A DNA stretch of 64,000 nucleotides from assembly GCA_035561075.1 (NCBI GenBank), contig DATMYF010000116.1, positions 4,081-68,080 of the forward strand, in the 5' to 3' direction. Every line of letters starts with the position of its first letter. Position 1 is the first letter of the stretch. Below the pieces are notes generated by a model that worked only from the letters and a program-made list of their open reading frames with translations, was not told the DNA's origin and did no database searches. The DNA comes from JAMCRM01 sp035561075 (GTDB lineage Bacteria > Acidobacteriota > Terriglobia > Bryobacterales > Bryobacteraceae). This document shows positions 8,750-17,499 of the stretch, piece after piece. A program made the position numbers and the translations under genes.

Positions 8750-10407
8750 CGGGTTCCTCCCGCGCGCCGGTGGCGGGCCAGCAGCAATCCGCCCAGCACG
8801 GCCAGCAGCACTCCGACAGCCGATGCGAGCGCGCTGGGAGTTCCGGTGAGCCAGCCGATTCCGGCCAGCATGACCCCCAAGAGCAGTAGCACCAACCCGG
8901 AGATGAAGAAAGGCTCGGGAACGTCGGCGGCTTCGGCAGCCTTCGCCGGCCGCTTGAGCGATTCGTAGAACTCCGCGATTCGGTCGCGCTCGCGTTGATC
9001 GGGGTGCGAAGCAAGAGCCATCGCGATCACCACCACCAGGCTCGATAACCACAGGGAAACCGTCTGCAGAGATGGCCCGTAAGGCGTCGGGACGAATGCC
9101 TTGGCTACCAGGAAGACCACCCCCGATACGATGCCGGCCAGAAAGCCCGCCAGCGCCCCCCGGCTCGTCACGCGCGGCCACAGGAGTCCCGCAAGAACGG
9201 GCAGCACCGTTGGCGGCAGGAAGAACCCGAAGGCGGCTACCATGGTGTCGAACAGGGTCCACTTCAGGTAGATCACGAGCCACGCCACCAGCATGGCGCA
9301 GCCCCCCACCACCACGGTCAGGATCTTCCCCACGGTAACAAGGCGCCGCTGGCTGGCATCCGGACGGATCAGACGCTGGTAGACGTCGACCGTGAGCACC
9401 GAAGCGATGACGTTGTAGCCCGCCGAAAGCACCGACATCGTGGCGGCGAACAACGCGGCCACCACCAGGCCGAGCAGCCCGGGCGGCAGCAGCACGCGGC
9501 TGATTTCGGCATAGACGTATTGCGGGTCGTGGCTCTTGGCCCAGTCCGCGGGGAGCCAGACACGCGCCGCCATGCCCGACAAGATCCAAATAGGGGGCAG
9601 CACGATGAACAGCACAGCGGCGAGCCAGCCCACACGACGCGCGTCCGTTTCGGTGCGCGATGCGTAGAAGCGCTGGATAAGCGACCAGTTGCCCGCCATC
9701 GAGAGCGTCACCAGAAGCACGAACCCCACCAGGTAGAAGCCCCCGTAGGGCGCGTGCAAGGGGTGGAAGAAACCCTCCGGCGCCCGCGAGACGAACGCCG
9801 CCATGCCGCCCGTGCGCTCGAGCGAGAGTGGCAGCAACAGAATTACCGCGGCGGTCACCAGTACGAACTGGATGAAGTCCGTGATGAAGACCGCCCATAG
9901 ACCTCCCAGTGTGGTGTAGACGACGATGATGGCGCCGGTGAGCACAATGGCAGCGTTGAGGCTCACCCCCAGCCCGGTCGAGACGAACAGGCCCACGGCG
10001 ATGATCTTGAGTCCCTCGTCGATCACCTTCAACGGGATGCCGGACCACGCGAACACCTGCCGCAGCCCCGGCGAAAAACGCCGTTCCAGAAACTCCACCG
10101 GGGTCGAAATGCCGGCGCGGTGCCAACGGCGCGCGAACAACTCAGAGGTCAACAGGCAGGCGGGCACGCTGGTAGCATAGAGCGTCATCGAAACCAGACC
10201 GTACGTGTAGCCCATGGCGGTGTACATGACGATCGAGAGGGCACTCACGAACGACATCAGGAAGCTGATGCCGCCGAGCCACCACGGCAGCTTCCTGCCG
10301 CCGACGAAGTATACCCCGACGTTTTTCATGTAACGCGCGAAGTACACCCCGACCCCCACCATCAGGACGAAGTAGAACAGCAGCAGAACGGTATCGGCCG
10401 GCCGCAT
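8746..10407 (-). CDS. Sodium:solute symporter family transporter
   Basis: 553 residues, almost entirely hydrophobic, with about 13 predicted membrane segments. Family hallmarks include an N-terminal helix with FARYMKNVGVYFVGGRKLPW, the GAIIVVYTTLGGLWAVFITD segment and AALFAATMSVLSAGYNVIAS, matching the SSS family (SglT/PutP/NanT-like). It would import a sugar, sugar acid or similar organic anion across the cytoplasmic membrane with sodium. Its position between the dehydrogenase and the epimerase, with a 4-base ATGA overlap to the epimerase and a 6-base gap from the dehydrogenase, indicates that the imported solute is the substrate of the neighbouring enzymes. Substrate unknown. Confidence 0.93.
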   Translation of the reverse strand: MRPADTVLLLFYFVLMVGVGVYFARYMKNVGVYFVGGRKLPWWLGGISFLMSFVSALSIVMYTAMGYTYGLVSMTLYATSVPACLLTSELFARRWHRAGISTPVEFLERRFSPGLRQVFAWSGIPLKVIDEGLKIIAVGLFVSTGLGVSLNAAIVLTGAIIVVYTTLGGLWAVFITDFIQFVLVTAAVILLLPLSLERTGGMAAFVSRAPEGFFHPLHAPYGGFYLVGFVLLVTLSMAGNWSLIQRFYASRTETDARRVGWLAAVLFIVLPPIWILSGMAARVWLPADWAKSHDPQYVYAEISRVLLPPGLLGLVVAALFAATMSVLSAGYNVIASVLTVDVYQRLIRPDASQRRLVTVGKILTVVVGGCAMLVAWLVIYLKWTLFDTMVAAFGFFLPPTVLPVLAGLLWPRVTSRGALAGFLAGIVSGVVFLVAKAFVPTPYGPSLQTVSLWLSSLVVVIAMALASHPDQRERDRIAEFYESLKRPAKAAEAADVPEPFFISGLVLLLLGVMLAGIGWLTGTPSALASAVGVLLAVLGGLLLARHRRAGGTR

Positions 10408-10413
10408 AGGCGC

Positions 10414-11448
10414 TCAATCGGGAGGCGGCGGGGCAACCGGTTCGGTGGCGCCGCTTTCAAGCGAGCGGTGGATAGCCTCCAGGGCAGCGGTAACCTGCCG
10501 GCCGTCGAAGGCGGTGACCACCGGTTCGCGGTTTTCAAGGATGGCCGCGGCGAAGTCTTCCAGGCACGCCGGAAAAGCCCCGCGCGGGCGGCCGAATATT
10601 TCAGCGTTCAAGAAGTTCTTGGGGTAAGTGAAGCCCTTGGGACTGCTCACCTCGATTGACTCGCGCTTGCGGTCGAAGTGGATGTGACCTTCGCTCCCGA
10701 TCACTTCAACGAACGAATCCACGATACTGGGGAACGTATTGGGGTAAATCCACGCGCTCTCCACCGTGGCGATCGCCCCCGAGGAGAACTTTACCTGCGC
10801 CTGGATCAGGTCGTAGGTGTCCACGCCGCGCTTGACCAGCACTTCGCGGCGCCCCCAGGCGCGGGCTTCCACGGGCTCGGCGGCGAAATACCATCGCAAC
10901 AAGTCGAGGTCGTGCGCGGAAAGGAACCACGCGGGGGTGCTCCTGGCGGCCCAGGGGAGAAACTCCGTGGCGACAAATATGGTGTCGTTTTTGCGCGCGT
11001 AGGCGGCCAGCGGCGTGCCAATTTCCCCGGCAACGATGGCCTGCTTTCCGTGATGGTAAGGACCCAACCAGCGGTGATTGTAATTCACCTGAACCCGCAA
11101 ACCGCTTCCGCGTGCGAGCCGCAGCAGCGCGTCGGCTTCCTCCACCGACGTTGTCATGGGCTTCTCGACGGCGAGGTGGCGGCCGGATTGGAGCACCGCT
11201 TTGGCGGGCTCGAAGTGGGCGAAATCGGGCGTAGCCACCACCACCGCGTCGAGCGGAGCCTCGCCCAGCATTCGCCGGTAATCGGTGTACCGGCGCGCCA
11301 CTCCGTATTTGTCGCCGATCTCCTGCGCGCGCTGTCCGTTTATGTCCGCAACGGCGGTGACCTCCGTGTTTGCGAGGCCCGCGTAGATCTTCACGTACTG
11401 CTGGCCCATGATGCCGAGGCCGATGACTCCGAATCGCAACTTATCCAT
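10414..11448 (-). CDS. Gfo/Idh/MocA family dehydrogenase, cytoplasmic
   Basis: 344 residues. The N-terminal Rossmann domain has the dinucleotide loop GVIGLGIMGQQY, followed by VVVATPDFAHFEPA and the family's catalytic-lysine block VEKPMTTS. The C-terminal sheet domain carries QVNYNHRW and the HDLDLLRW region used for substrate binding. There is no Tat or Sec leader, in contrast to the exported homologue at 17500. It probably oxidises or reduces an NAD(P)-linked sugar, inositol or keto-sugar intermediate of the operon's pathway. It lies 3 bases from the preceding amidohydrolase gene and 6 bases from the symporter gene. Exact substrate not visible. Confidence 0.92.
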   Translation of the reverse strand: MDKLRFGVIGLGIMGQQYVKIYAGLANTEVTAVADINGQRAQEIGDKYGVARRYTDYRRMLGEAPLDAVVVATPDFAHFEPAKAVLQSGRHLAVEKPMTTSVEEADALLRLARGSGLRVQVNYNHRWLGPYHHGKQAIVAGEIGTPLAAYARKNDTIFVATEFLPWAARSTPAWFLSAHDLDLLRWYFAAEPVEARAWGRREVLVKRGVDTYDLIQAQVKFSSGAIATVESAWIYPNTFPSIVDSFVEVIGSEGHIHFDRKRESIEVSSPKGFTYPKNFLNAEIFGRPRGAFPACLEDFAAAILENREPVVTAFDGRQVTAALEAIHRSLESGATEPVAPPPPD

Positions 11449-11451
11449 ATT

Positions 11452-12240
11452 TCAACCTTCGATCAGTCGCTTGAAATTGAGCCCCAGAATGGCTTCCTTT
11501 TGGCTGTCCGGGAGGCGCGCAAACGCGATGCGTCCGATTCCCGCGGCGGCTTCCAAAAACGGCAGGTCGGAGCCGAACAGCACCCTCTCGACGCCCACTT
11601 GATCCACGCAGTGCTCGACGATGCCCTCGTGGTTCTGGGAGCCCGTGGTGTCGAGAAACAGGTTCTCGCAGTGGCGTGCTGCCTGGATCGCCTCTTCATA
11701 ACCCTTCCGGGTCACGCCGGAGTGCCCCAGGATGATGCGCGCGCCCGGGTACTGGAGCGCCACCGGCTCCAGCATCAGCGGCCCGCAGGTGGGGTCCGTC
11801 TCCCAGGTATGTGTGAGCACCACGGCCGAAGCGCGATCGGCGAACTCCCACATTTCGCGGTAATTCGGCCCGGTGACCGGGTAATGATGCAGGTACGGGT
11901 GCAGCTTAATGAGCGGACGCGGCGCCTGTTTCGGCCATCGTGCCAGTTCGTCTCCGATCAGTTCCGGAAAGTTCGGGTTGATGACGGCGTAGGCCGTGAA
12001 GCGGTCCGGATTCGCGGCGGCCACGGCGTAGGTTTCGTCGTTGCCTCGGCGCTGGTCGCAATAGCAGGCGTCCAAGGAACTAATGGCCAGGCGGTCGATT
12101 CCGATGAGGTCCATGGCCGCCAGCATTTCGGCCGCGCTGTTCTGGTAGACGGGGAAATCCAGCCAGGAGCCGTAGTGGCCGTGGCAGTCGAAGACGAAAA
12201 CGCTCAGCGGCCGTCCTTCGCGGACCGCGGCCTCAATCAT
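11452..12240 (-). CDS. Amidohydrolase-family (TIM-barrel) metal hydrolase
   Basis: 262 residues, a compact amidohydrolase-2-type barrel. The metal ligands are all in place: the N-terminal H-x-H in VFDCHGHYG, a His in VVLTHTW, a His in IILGHSG and the C-terminal Asp in LFGSDLPF. It should hydrolyse or decarboxylate a small ring or lactone/amide intermediate in the cytoplasm. The usual family length is about 280-300 residues, so it is slightly short but complete. Its ATG overlaps the stop of the next upstream gene by 4 bases. That neighbour is a paralogue which appears to have lost the metal site, so the two could form a heteromer. Confidence 0.88.
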   Translation of the reverse strand: MIEAAVREGRPLSVFVFDCHGHYGSWLDFPVYQNSAAEMLAAMDLIGIDRLAISSLDACYCDQRRGNDETYAVAAANPDRFTAYAVINPNFPELIGDELARWPKQAPRPLIKLHPYLHHYPVTGPNYREMWEFADRASAVVLTHTWETDPTCGPLMLEPVALQYPGARIILGHSGVTRKGYEEAIQAARHCENLFLDTTGSQNHEGIVEHCVDQVGVERVLFGSDLPFLEAAAGIGRIAFARLPDSQKEAILGLNFKRLIEG

Positions 12241-12971
12241 GACTGTTCCCCCATGAGTTCCCGCAGGTTCAACCCGGCCACGCGGGCGCGGTCTTCATCG
12301 CGGAGGCGGGCGTAAGCCAGTGCCGCAATGGCAGCCCCGGGAGTGTAATACGGCAGGTTCGTGCCGAAGAGCAGACGCGCGGCGCCGAACGTGCGGGCGA
12401 ACTCCTCCAGTTGGCGGTGCCCTACGTAAGTGGACGTTTCGACGAACAGGCGGGGGCAGCGCCGCGCCAGCGGATAAATGTACCGGTCGGCGCGATAGCC
12501 CGTGTTGGTAACCGCCACGGCCAGACGCGGATGGGAATCCAGCAACGCCGCAACCTCTTCCCACCCTGACGGCGCGGGACGGAGAAAGAGCGGGATCCGG
12601 CGGCGTTCGAGCGCTGCAAGCAGAGGCCCGGCGCACCACTCCCGCAGAGAGAAGTTGTGGCGGTCGCGGTCGGGCAGCAGCAGCGCGGCGAACGGGCGGC
12701 CGGGCAGCAGGGCGGCGGCTTCCTCCAGCATCCCCTCTTCCGGAGTAAGCGTGTAGAGCGGCCAGACGTTGTCGCGAGCGGCTATTTCGCGCGCGAGCAG
12801 CCGGTTGCCTTCCCGCGGGTTGTATTCAAGGGAAGCCGTGGAGCACACCAACGCGCCGGCGAGTCCGTAGCGCGCCATCAGCCCCGCCAGCGCTGGGGCG
12901 GCCATGCCGACGCCGGGGGGCCCGGCGCCCAGCACACCGACGGCCGCGTTGCAGTCGAAGTATTCGATCAT
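12237..12971 (-). CDS. Amidohydrolase-like protein lacking the metal-binding residues
   Basis: 244 residues with the overall layout of the amidohydrolase encoded just downstream. At the N-terminal metal site it reads FDCNAAVG where its paralogue has FDCHGHYG. VTNTGYR stands where the paralogue has LGHSGV, and LLFGTNLPYY replaces LFGSDLPF. The H-x-H, a third His and the C-terminal Asp are therefore all gone, while the barrel-end motif FGxxLP is kept. I infer a catalytically dead paralogue, possibly a structural or regulatory partner of the active enzyme. Overlaps of 4 bases with both neighbours indicate tightly coupled translation. An unusual metal-independent enzyme remains possible. Confidence 0.78.
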   Translation of the reverse strand: MIEYFDCNAAVGVLGAGPPGVGMAAPALAGLMARYGLAGALVCSTASLEYNPREGNRLLAREIAARDNVWPLYTLTPEEGMLEEAAALLPGRPFAALLLPDRDRHNFSLREWCAGPLLAALERRRIPLFLRPAPSGWEEVAALLDSHPRLAVAVTNTGYRADRYIYPLARRCPRLFVETSTYVGHRQLEEFARTFGAARLLFGTNLPYYTPGAAIAALAYARLRDEDRARVAGLNLRELMGEQS

Positions 12972-15853
12972 CTCGTTGACATCGGCAAAAGGGTTTCACC
13001 CGCCTGCACGGACATGCGTGCGCCGTTCAGCGTCAGCTCCGCTGCGCGCGCGGAACGCAAGGTTCCGTGCGCCGCTCCCCCTTCCCATCGCACCGCCAAA
13101 CTCACCGGCCCCGAGGCCGAGAGCAGTTCGCGACCGCGCCAGGTAACGCGGGTCGCCCGGTCCACTGCTAAACGCTCGACCGCACCGCCTCCCGAACTCC
13201 GGAGGAAGACCGAGTCTCCATCGGTGGCAAGCTCCCCCACCGCCAGTGCGCCCGTTCCGGTCCGGAACGCCACGAGGTCGGCATCACCGACCCGCACGCC
13301 GAGCGATCCGGACCCGCGCAGTTCCGTGATCGCCGGCGCGGCCTCGCCGGGGGCCAGGGGGCACAGCACCGCCAGCATCGCTGCCGACGACGCGCGTGCC
13401 GCCCCGGCTTCCAGGTATCTCCGCACTTCCACTTTGCGCACCGGCAGCGCCTCCAGCGCGGCCACCGGCGCCGGCCACTCGTGCTCGCTCAACTTCAGCG
13501 GCGAGGTGGCTATGAGCTTCGCGTGCAGCGTCGCCGCACTGCGTTCCACGGCGAAACCGGCGGGTTCCAGCCGCAGGCGCGTCTCGCCCGCCGGTGCGTG
13601 AAAGAGCCACGAATAGGCGTGCGGCTGGCGCGCGGAAACCCGGTCGCACAACACAAAGTACCCGGGTCGAACGTAGATCACCGCACGGCGGTAGCTATCG
13701 AGCGAAGCCCGGTAAACGGATCGTAATTCGGTATCGAACAGGTCCGCGGCCTCGGACAGCAGCACAGTACCCCATACCGGGCGACGGTTGAGCGCCTTCA
13801 CCCAGAAGAAGTCCGGCAGAGTCTGGCTCTCGGGGTTGCCGTCCACCAGCATCACATTGTGGCCCACGGCCTGAATGAAATGCGATTTGTAGTGGGGGTC
13901 GTTGTAATAGTGTGTGACACCGGCCTCGGACAGCAGCGGCTCGCCGTGAGAGGAGAGCAGAAACCCGCCGGCATCCATGTGGTTATGGTTGTAGTTCGGT
14001 CCGGCGCGGAGGGCGAAGACAGTGGCATCAGCCTGCCAGTTGCCACGTAACACGATGGCACCTTTGCGGTCGAAGTAGCGCGACGGCGCAAGAGACGGTT
14101 CGTCACCAGCGGTTCCGGACGGCCCGAGGACAAGCTCGCCCACCGGTTCGCGCCGCATGCCCTTGTACAGCCGGCGGAGGCGCGCGTCCGCGTTGCGCCT
14201 CGCCAGCCAGGCAAACCCGCGCGTAGAATGCAGGCTGCCGTCGCCCATATCGGGGCACTCGCGCGCGCTGGTCTGGTCGTAGACGGCGTAGACGTGCGCG
14301 GTCGCGAGCGCGGTTCCCGGCTGGAAATCGATGCCGTAAGCACGCTGTAATGCGGCCATTGACCAGCTCACGCCCTCAAGATCGAAGTCCTCGTAGCCGA
14401 GCGGCTCGCCCGAGCTGCCGTCGGCCAGGATGGTCTCGTTCACGTGCTCGCGTAAGCTTGCCACCAGGCCGGTGAGCAGGCCGGGCTGGTCCGGTGCGCC
14501 CGGCTCGCCGTCGCAAACGGCCGTAGCGACGATCGCCCCGGAAAGGGAATTCGCTATCCAGTTGCTCGTCGCGAAGGGCAGGCGCGCATCGAGGAAGTGC
14601 TCGCGAAACGTCGGTAGCGTGCCCAGTTCGCCCAGCGCTCGGCGCACCGCGATGCGTTCGCTTTCACTCAGGTAGGGGTACGCCAGGTCGTATGCCAGCG
14701 CCACGTTGCGCGCGAAGATGCCTGCCTGGTAGTAGGTGTGCATGCCATGGGTGCTGAACCAGGGTGGCGTCCAAGTGGGAAAGGATGCCGCAGCAAGCAG
14801 CGCCTTCCGGGCGGCTTCCCGCGCCTCCGGCTTTTCTTCCACCGCTGCCACGAGCGCATTCGAGATAGCCAGATCCGCAGTAGCATCGAGAACGGCGGAG
14901 TAGCGGTTCAGGGCCGGAAGAAGGTGGTCCGGATAGAGCCGCAGGATGTTTTCACCCGCCCAGGCGGGCAGCGCACCGATATTCCTGGAGCGCGCGGCGC
15001 GTTCCGAGATCTGCTTCCACGGCGTAGCGAACTCCGGCGTGCCGACGCGGCCGCGCAATTCCGCCATGTCGAACACGCGGGGGTGCTCTCCGGGTCGCTT
15101 GCCCAATAGCAGGAACGCGAACCTGGAACCATCGGGGAGTTGCGCCTCCCAAAGCCCCGGCGCATCTTGCTGGCTGAATCGCCCCGTGGCTGCTCTAATG
15201 GTGCCGTCCGGGGCGAACAGGCGCGCGCCGCGAATTGGAGGGTCGTCGCTGTACCCGTACGCGCGCGCCGCCACCCGCTTTTCCGAGCCCCTCGAGTTGA
15301 CGAGCGGAGGACCGGATTGGGCGGCGCGTGACGGGCGCAATGCGTCCAACTCGACGGCGTCCAGCCGTAGCGTGTACTCCACCGCCGCGCTGGCATTTCG
15401 AATGCGAGAGAGAATGTACACGGCCTCTATGGATTCGCGGTTTGTCACACCGAACGTATCCGCCGCCAGGCTCGCGGCACCGGGCGCCGTGTGCGCGCGG
15501 TAGAGCCTGCCACTGCGGGCGGCCAGCCCAACCTCCACCTCCGCGGCGGTGCCGGCCGGTTCGAGGCTAAGCTGAAAAGATATCCGCAGGCCCGGACCCG
15601 CCAGGAATGACATCCGGCGGATGAGGCCGATCTCCAACGCCCCGTCGCGGGTAGGCCGCAGGATGCGCCCCATGGAGAACCCACCCGCGCGGGCGATTGG
15701 GCTGAGCGAGGGATCGTATGCCACATCCTGCACGGGCGGGTAGCTGGTCCACCCGGAAGCCTGACCCGAAGCGAAGTCTTCCGCGTAATGGTAAGGCACC
15801 GGGGATTGCGCGGCCAGAGCCAGTGCGGGCAGGAAGATCCATAGCTCACGCAT
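12968..15853 (-). CDS. Heparinase II/III-like polysaccharide lyase/hydrolase, exported
   Basis: About 961 residues. The start was placed at 15853, where MRELWIFLPALALAAQ forms a signal peptide; an upstream extension in the same frame belongs to the shadow of the aminotransferase gene. The N-terminal half (about 200-560) is an alpha-helical toroid with AYGIDFQ and HGMHTYYQAGIFARN-type segments. The C-terminal half contains the family's conserved block LRAGPNYNHNHMDAGGFLL with GVTHYYNDPHYKSHF, then beta-sandwich repeats. It probably cleaves a uronic-acid-containing polysaccharide outside the cytoplasm, feeding the operon's transporter. It overlaps the aminotransferase stop by 8 bases and the amidohydrolase start by 4. 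Confidence 0.88.
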   Translation of the reverse strand: MRELWIFLPALALAAQSPVPYHYAEDFASGQASGWTSYPPVQDVAYDPSLSPIARAGGFSMGRILRPTRDGALEIGLIRRMSFLAGPGLRISFQLSLEPAGTAAEVEVGLAARSGRLYRAHTAPGAASLAADTFGVTNRESIEAVYILSRIRNASAAVEYTLRLDAVELDALRPSRAAQSGPPLVNSRGSEKRVAARAYGYSDDPPIRGARLFAPDGTIRAATGRFSQQDAPGLWEAQLPDGSRFAFLLLGKRPGEHPRVFDMAELRGRVGTPEFATPWKQISERAARSRNIGALPAWAGENILRLYPDHLLPALNRYSAVLDATADLAISNALVAAVEEKPEAREAARKALLAAASFPTWTPPWFSTHGMHTYYQAGIFARNVALAYDLAYPYLSESERIAVRRALGELGTLPTFREHFLDARLPFATSNWIANSLSGAIVATAVCDGEPGAPDQPGLLTGLVASLREHVNETILADGSSGEPLGYEDFDLEGVSWSMAALQRAYGIDFQPGTALATAHVYAVYDQTSARECPDMGDGSLHSTRGFAWLARRNADARLRRLYKGMRREPVGELVLGPSGTAGDEPSLAPSRYFDRKGAIVLRGNWQADATVFALRAGPNYNHNHMDAGGFLLSSHGEPLLSEAGVTHYYNDPHYKSHFIQAVGHNVMLVDGNPESQTLPDFFWVKALNRRPVWGTVLLSEAADLFDTELRSVYRASLDSYRRAVIYVRPGYFVLCDRVSARQPHAYSWLFHAPAGETRLRLEPAGFAVERSAATLHAKLIATSPLKLSEHEWPAPVAALEALPVRKVEVRRYLEAGAARASSAAMLAVLCPLAPGEAAPAITELRGSGSLGVRVGDADLVAFRTGTGALAVGELATDGDSVFLRSSGGGAVERLAVDRATRVTWRGRELLSASGPVSLAVRWEGGAAHGTLRSARAAELTLNGARMSVQAGETLLPMSTR

Positions 15854-17105
15854 GTGCGTGCCCCGCTTCCCATAACGCACGCACCTGACCTGCTCCGGCG
15901 CGCACTTTCTCGAAGGCCTCCAGGATGTCGTCCACATCGGACTCCGTGCCAAGAAATAGCGCGTGCTCCAACCAGACCGATTCGCGGCACGCCTGTTCTG
16001 CGGCGTCAAGGCTTAACCGGGAATAGTCGATGCCGCGGGCACAAATCTCGCAGGCGGCGGGGCAGCTCCGCGCGTGCAGCGCCCGTCCGGTGAATAGCGG
16101 GTTTCGATAAAGCGGGTAGGGATAGCCCGGCGAAATGGGGATGCCTTCGGCGCGCACCGCGGCCAAAAAAGCCTCACGCGGCAAGCCTTCGAACGCCTCC
16201 GGCCGGTAACGCAGAACAATCAGATAGTGGGTATCGACGGTCACGCGGGGGTCCTGCGCGAGCGGCTCCAGGCCGGGACCGAGGCTGGCGCGCAGACGAG
16301 CCACATTCGCGGCGCGTCGCCGGTTGTGCTCGCCGAGGCGCTCCATCTGGGCCAGCAGCACGGCAGCCTGCAAGCCCGTCAAACGGTAGTTCGTTCCCAG
16401 GTTGACGTGCTCGTACCATTGGCCGCCCGCGCGCCGCCCCTGGTTGCAGACGGAGCGGACCTTGGCGGCCATCTCCGGGTCGCCGGTGAGAACCATCCCA
16501 CCTTCGCCGCCGGTCATCAGCTTGAAATCTTGAAAGCTGAAGGTGGACGCCAGCCCGAAGCCGCCCACAGGACGTCCGCGCCACGCGGCTCCGTGCGCAT
16601 GCGCGGCATCTTCGATGAGCGCGATACCGCGTGCCTCGGCAATTTCGCAGATGCGATCCATATCGGCCGGGTGTCCGGCGAAGTGGACCACTATGGCCGC
16701 CCTGGTATAACGCGTGATAGCGGCTTCGAATGCCCGCGGGTCAAGATTCTGCGTATCGGGGTCAATGTCCGCGAACACGGGAATCCCGCCGGCAAGAGCG
16801 GGGGCCGCCGCGGTAGCGATGAAGCTGATAGGTGGAACAATGACTTCATCACCCGATCCGATGCCAGCGGCTACCAGCGCCGCCTCGAGCGCCACCGTTC
16901 CGTTCGAGCACGCAACGGCGTAGGGCACCTGGTGCAGTTCGGCGAAGCGCCGCTCCAATTCGGAAACGGCCGGGCTATAACCGCCCCAGGAGCGGCTTTC
17001 GATCACCCTGCGCAAGGCATCCAATTCGCGCTGATCAAACTCGGGCCAGAGGGGAAACGGGCGGCTGCGGACTGGCGTGCCGCCTGCGATCGCGGAAAGG
17101 CGCAT
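15846..17105 (-). CDS. DegT/DnrJ/EryC1/StrS family PLP-dependent aminotransferase
   Basis: 419 residues, first gene of the seven-gene operon. The ATG at 17105 has a strong GAGGAGG site just upstream and is preferred to a TTG one codon earlier. Fold-type-I aminotransferase features: SNGTVALEAALVAAGIGSGD for phosphate binding, ALIEDAAHAHGA with the cofactor-contacting Asp, and the PLP-binding Lys195 in FSFQDFKLMTGGEGG. Members of this family usually move an amino group onto a keto-sugar in nucleotide-sugar biosynthesis. Here the neighbours are catabolic, so it may run in the deaminating direction on a free amino sugar, or act on an inosose-like compound; this is inference. It overlaps the heparinase start by 8 bases. 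Confidence 0.9.
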   Translation of the reverse strand: MRLSAIAGGTPVRSRPFPLWPEFDQRELDALRRVIESRSWGGYSPAVSELERRFAELHQVPYAVACSNGTVALEAALVAAGIGSGDEVIVPPISFIATAAAPALAGGIPVFADIDPDTQNLDPRAFEAAITRYTRAAIVVHFAGHPADMDRICEIAEARGIALIEDAAHAHGAAWRGRPVGGFGLASTFSFQDFKLMTGGEGGMVLTGDPEMAAKVRSVCNQGRRAGGQWYEHVNLGTNYRLTGLQAAVLLAQMERLGEHNRRRAANVARLRASLGPGLEPLAQDPRVTVDTHYLIVLRYRPEAFEGLPREAFLAAVRAEGIPISPGYPYPLYRNPLFTGRALHARSCPAACEICARGIDYSRLSLDAAEQACRESVWLEHALFLGTESDVDDILEAFEKVRAGAGQVRALWEAGHAHA

Positions 17106-17121
17106 CAAGCCTCCTCAACTC

Positions 17122-17138
17122 TGAGCAATTTTCGCTCA
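17122..17138 (-). promoter_or_regulatory. Small dyad in the operon leader
   Basis: A 5-bp inverted repeat (TGAGC, 7-base spacer, GCTCA) lies 17 bases upstream of the aminotransferase start codon and next to its Shine-Dalgarno. It could be an operator half or a leader hairpin. The arms are short, so it may be chance. Confidence 0.25.
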
Positions 17139-17179
17139 AATCAACGCTTGTGGGAAACGATCGGAAGGCGGATCACGAA

Positions 17180-17193
17180 GGAAATCGATTTCC
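17180..17193. promoter_or_regulatory. LacI-type palindromic operator candidate
   Basis: GGAAATCGATTTCC is a perfect 14-bp palindrome whose centre AATCGATT fits the AAnCGnTT core of LacI-family operators. A degenerate relative (GGAAACGATCGGAA) begins near 17153. The site lies about 75 bases upstream of the aminotransferase start, inside the roughly 390-base divergent region between the seven-gene operon and the Gfo/Idh gene at 17500. It could therefore control one or both directions. No LacI-family regulator gene is present in the window. Confidence 0.5.
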
Positions 17194-17499
17194 ACAGTTT
17201 CGGAATTATACACCCTCATGGCTTATTGGGGCACCGGCCACCGTTGCCGGTCCGTGTTCGACCGCTACAACGTTGCCTCTACTGATGACCTGAACTGGCC
17301 ACGAGCAGAGTGGAGAGTTGTGGCTTAAACCCCTGATCAGCGGATGCCTTCGGCCCTGCTCCCGTGCGCCGGATTTTCCGGAGGAACGCGAATTCCGGTA
17401 CAATACTTCTCTCTATCGTCGGCTCAGACCTCGGCAGCCGTGCTGGGGAGTGAATCTGTGCGGGAATCGCAAAAGAACGAACATTTCGGGAGGAAGCCA

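Noticed and set aside
7544..8968. Long open frame opposite the AGE epimerase gene (and similar ones opposite the symporter, RND and GH115 genes)
   Set aside because: Shadow frames produced by GC-rich third positions of the true genes; the translations lack recognisable domains.
7472..10126. 884-residue fusion of a membrane-like N-terminus with the epimerase
   Set aside because: The N-terminal part is the wrong-frame reading of the symporter; a start with leader exists at 8749.
10678..12315. 545-codon + strand open frame across the dehydrogenase and amidohydrolase genes
   Set aside because: It spans two well-supported minus-strand genes and their junction, and has no family motifs.
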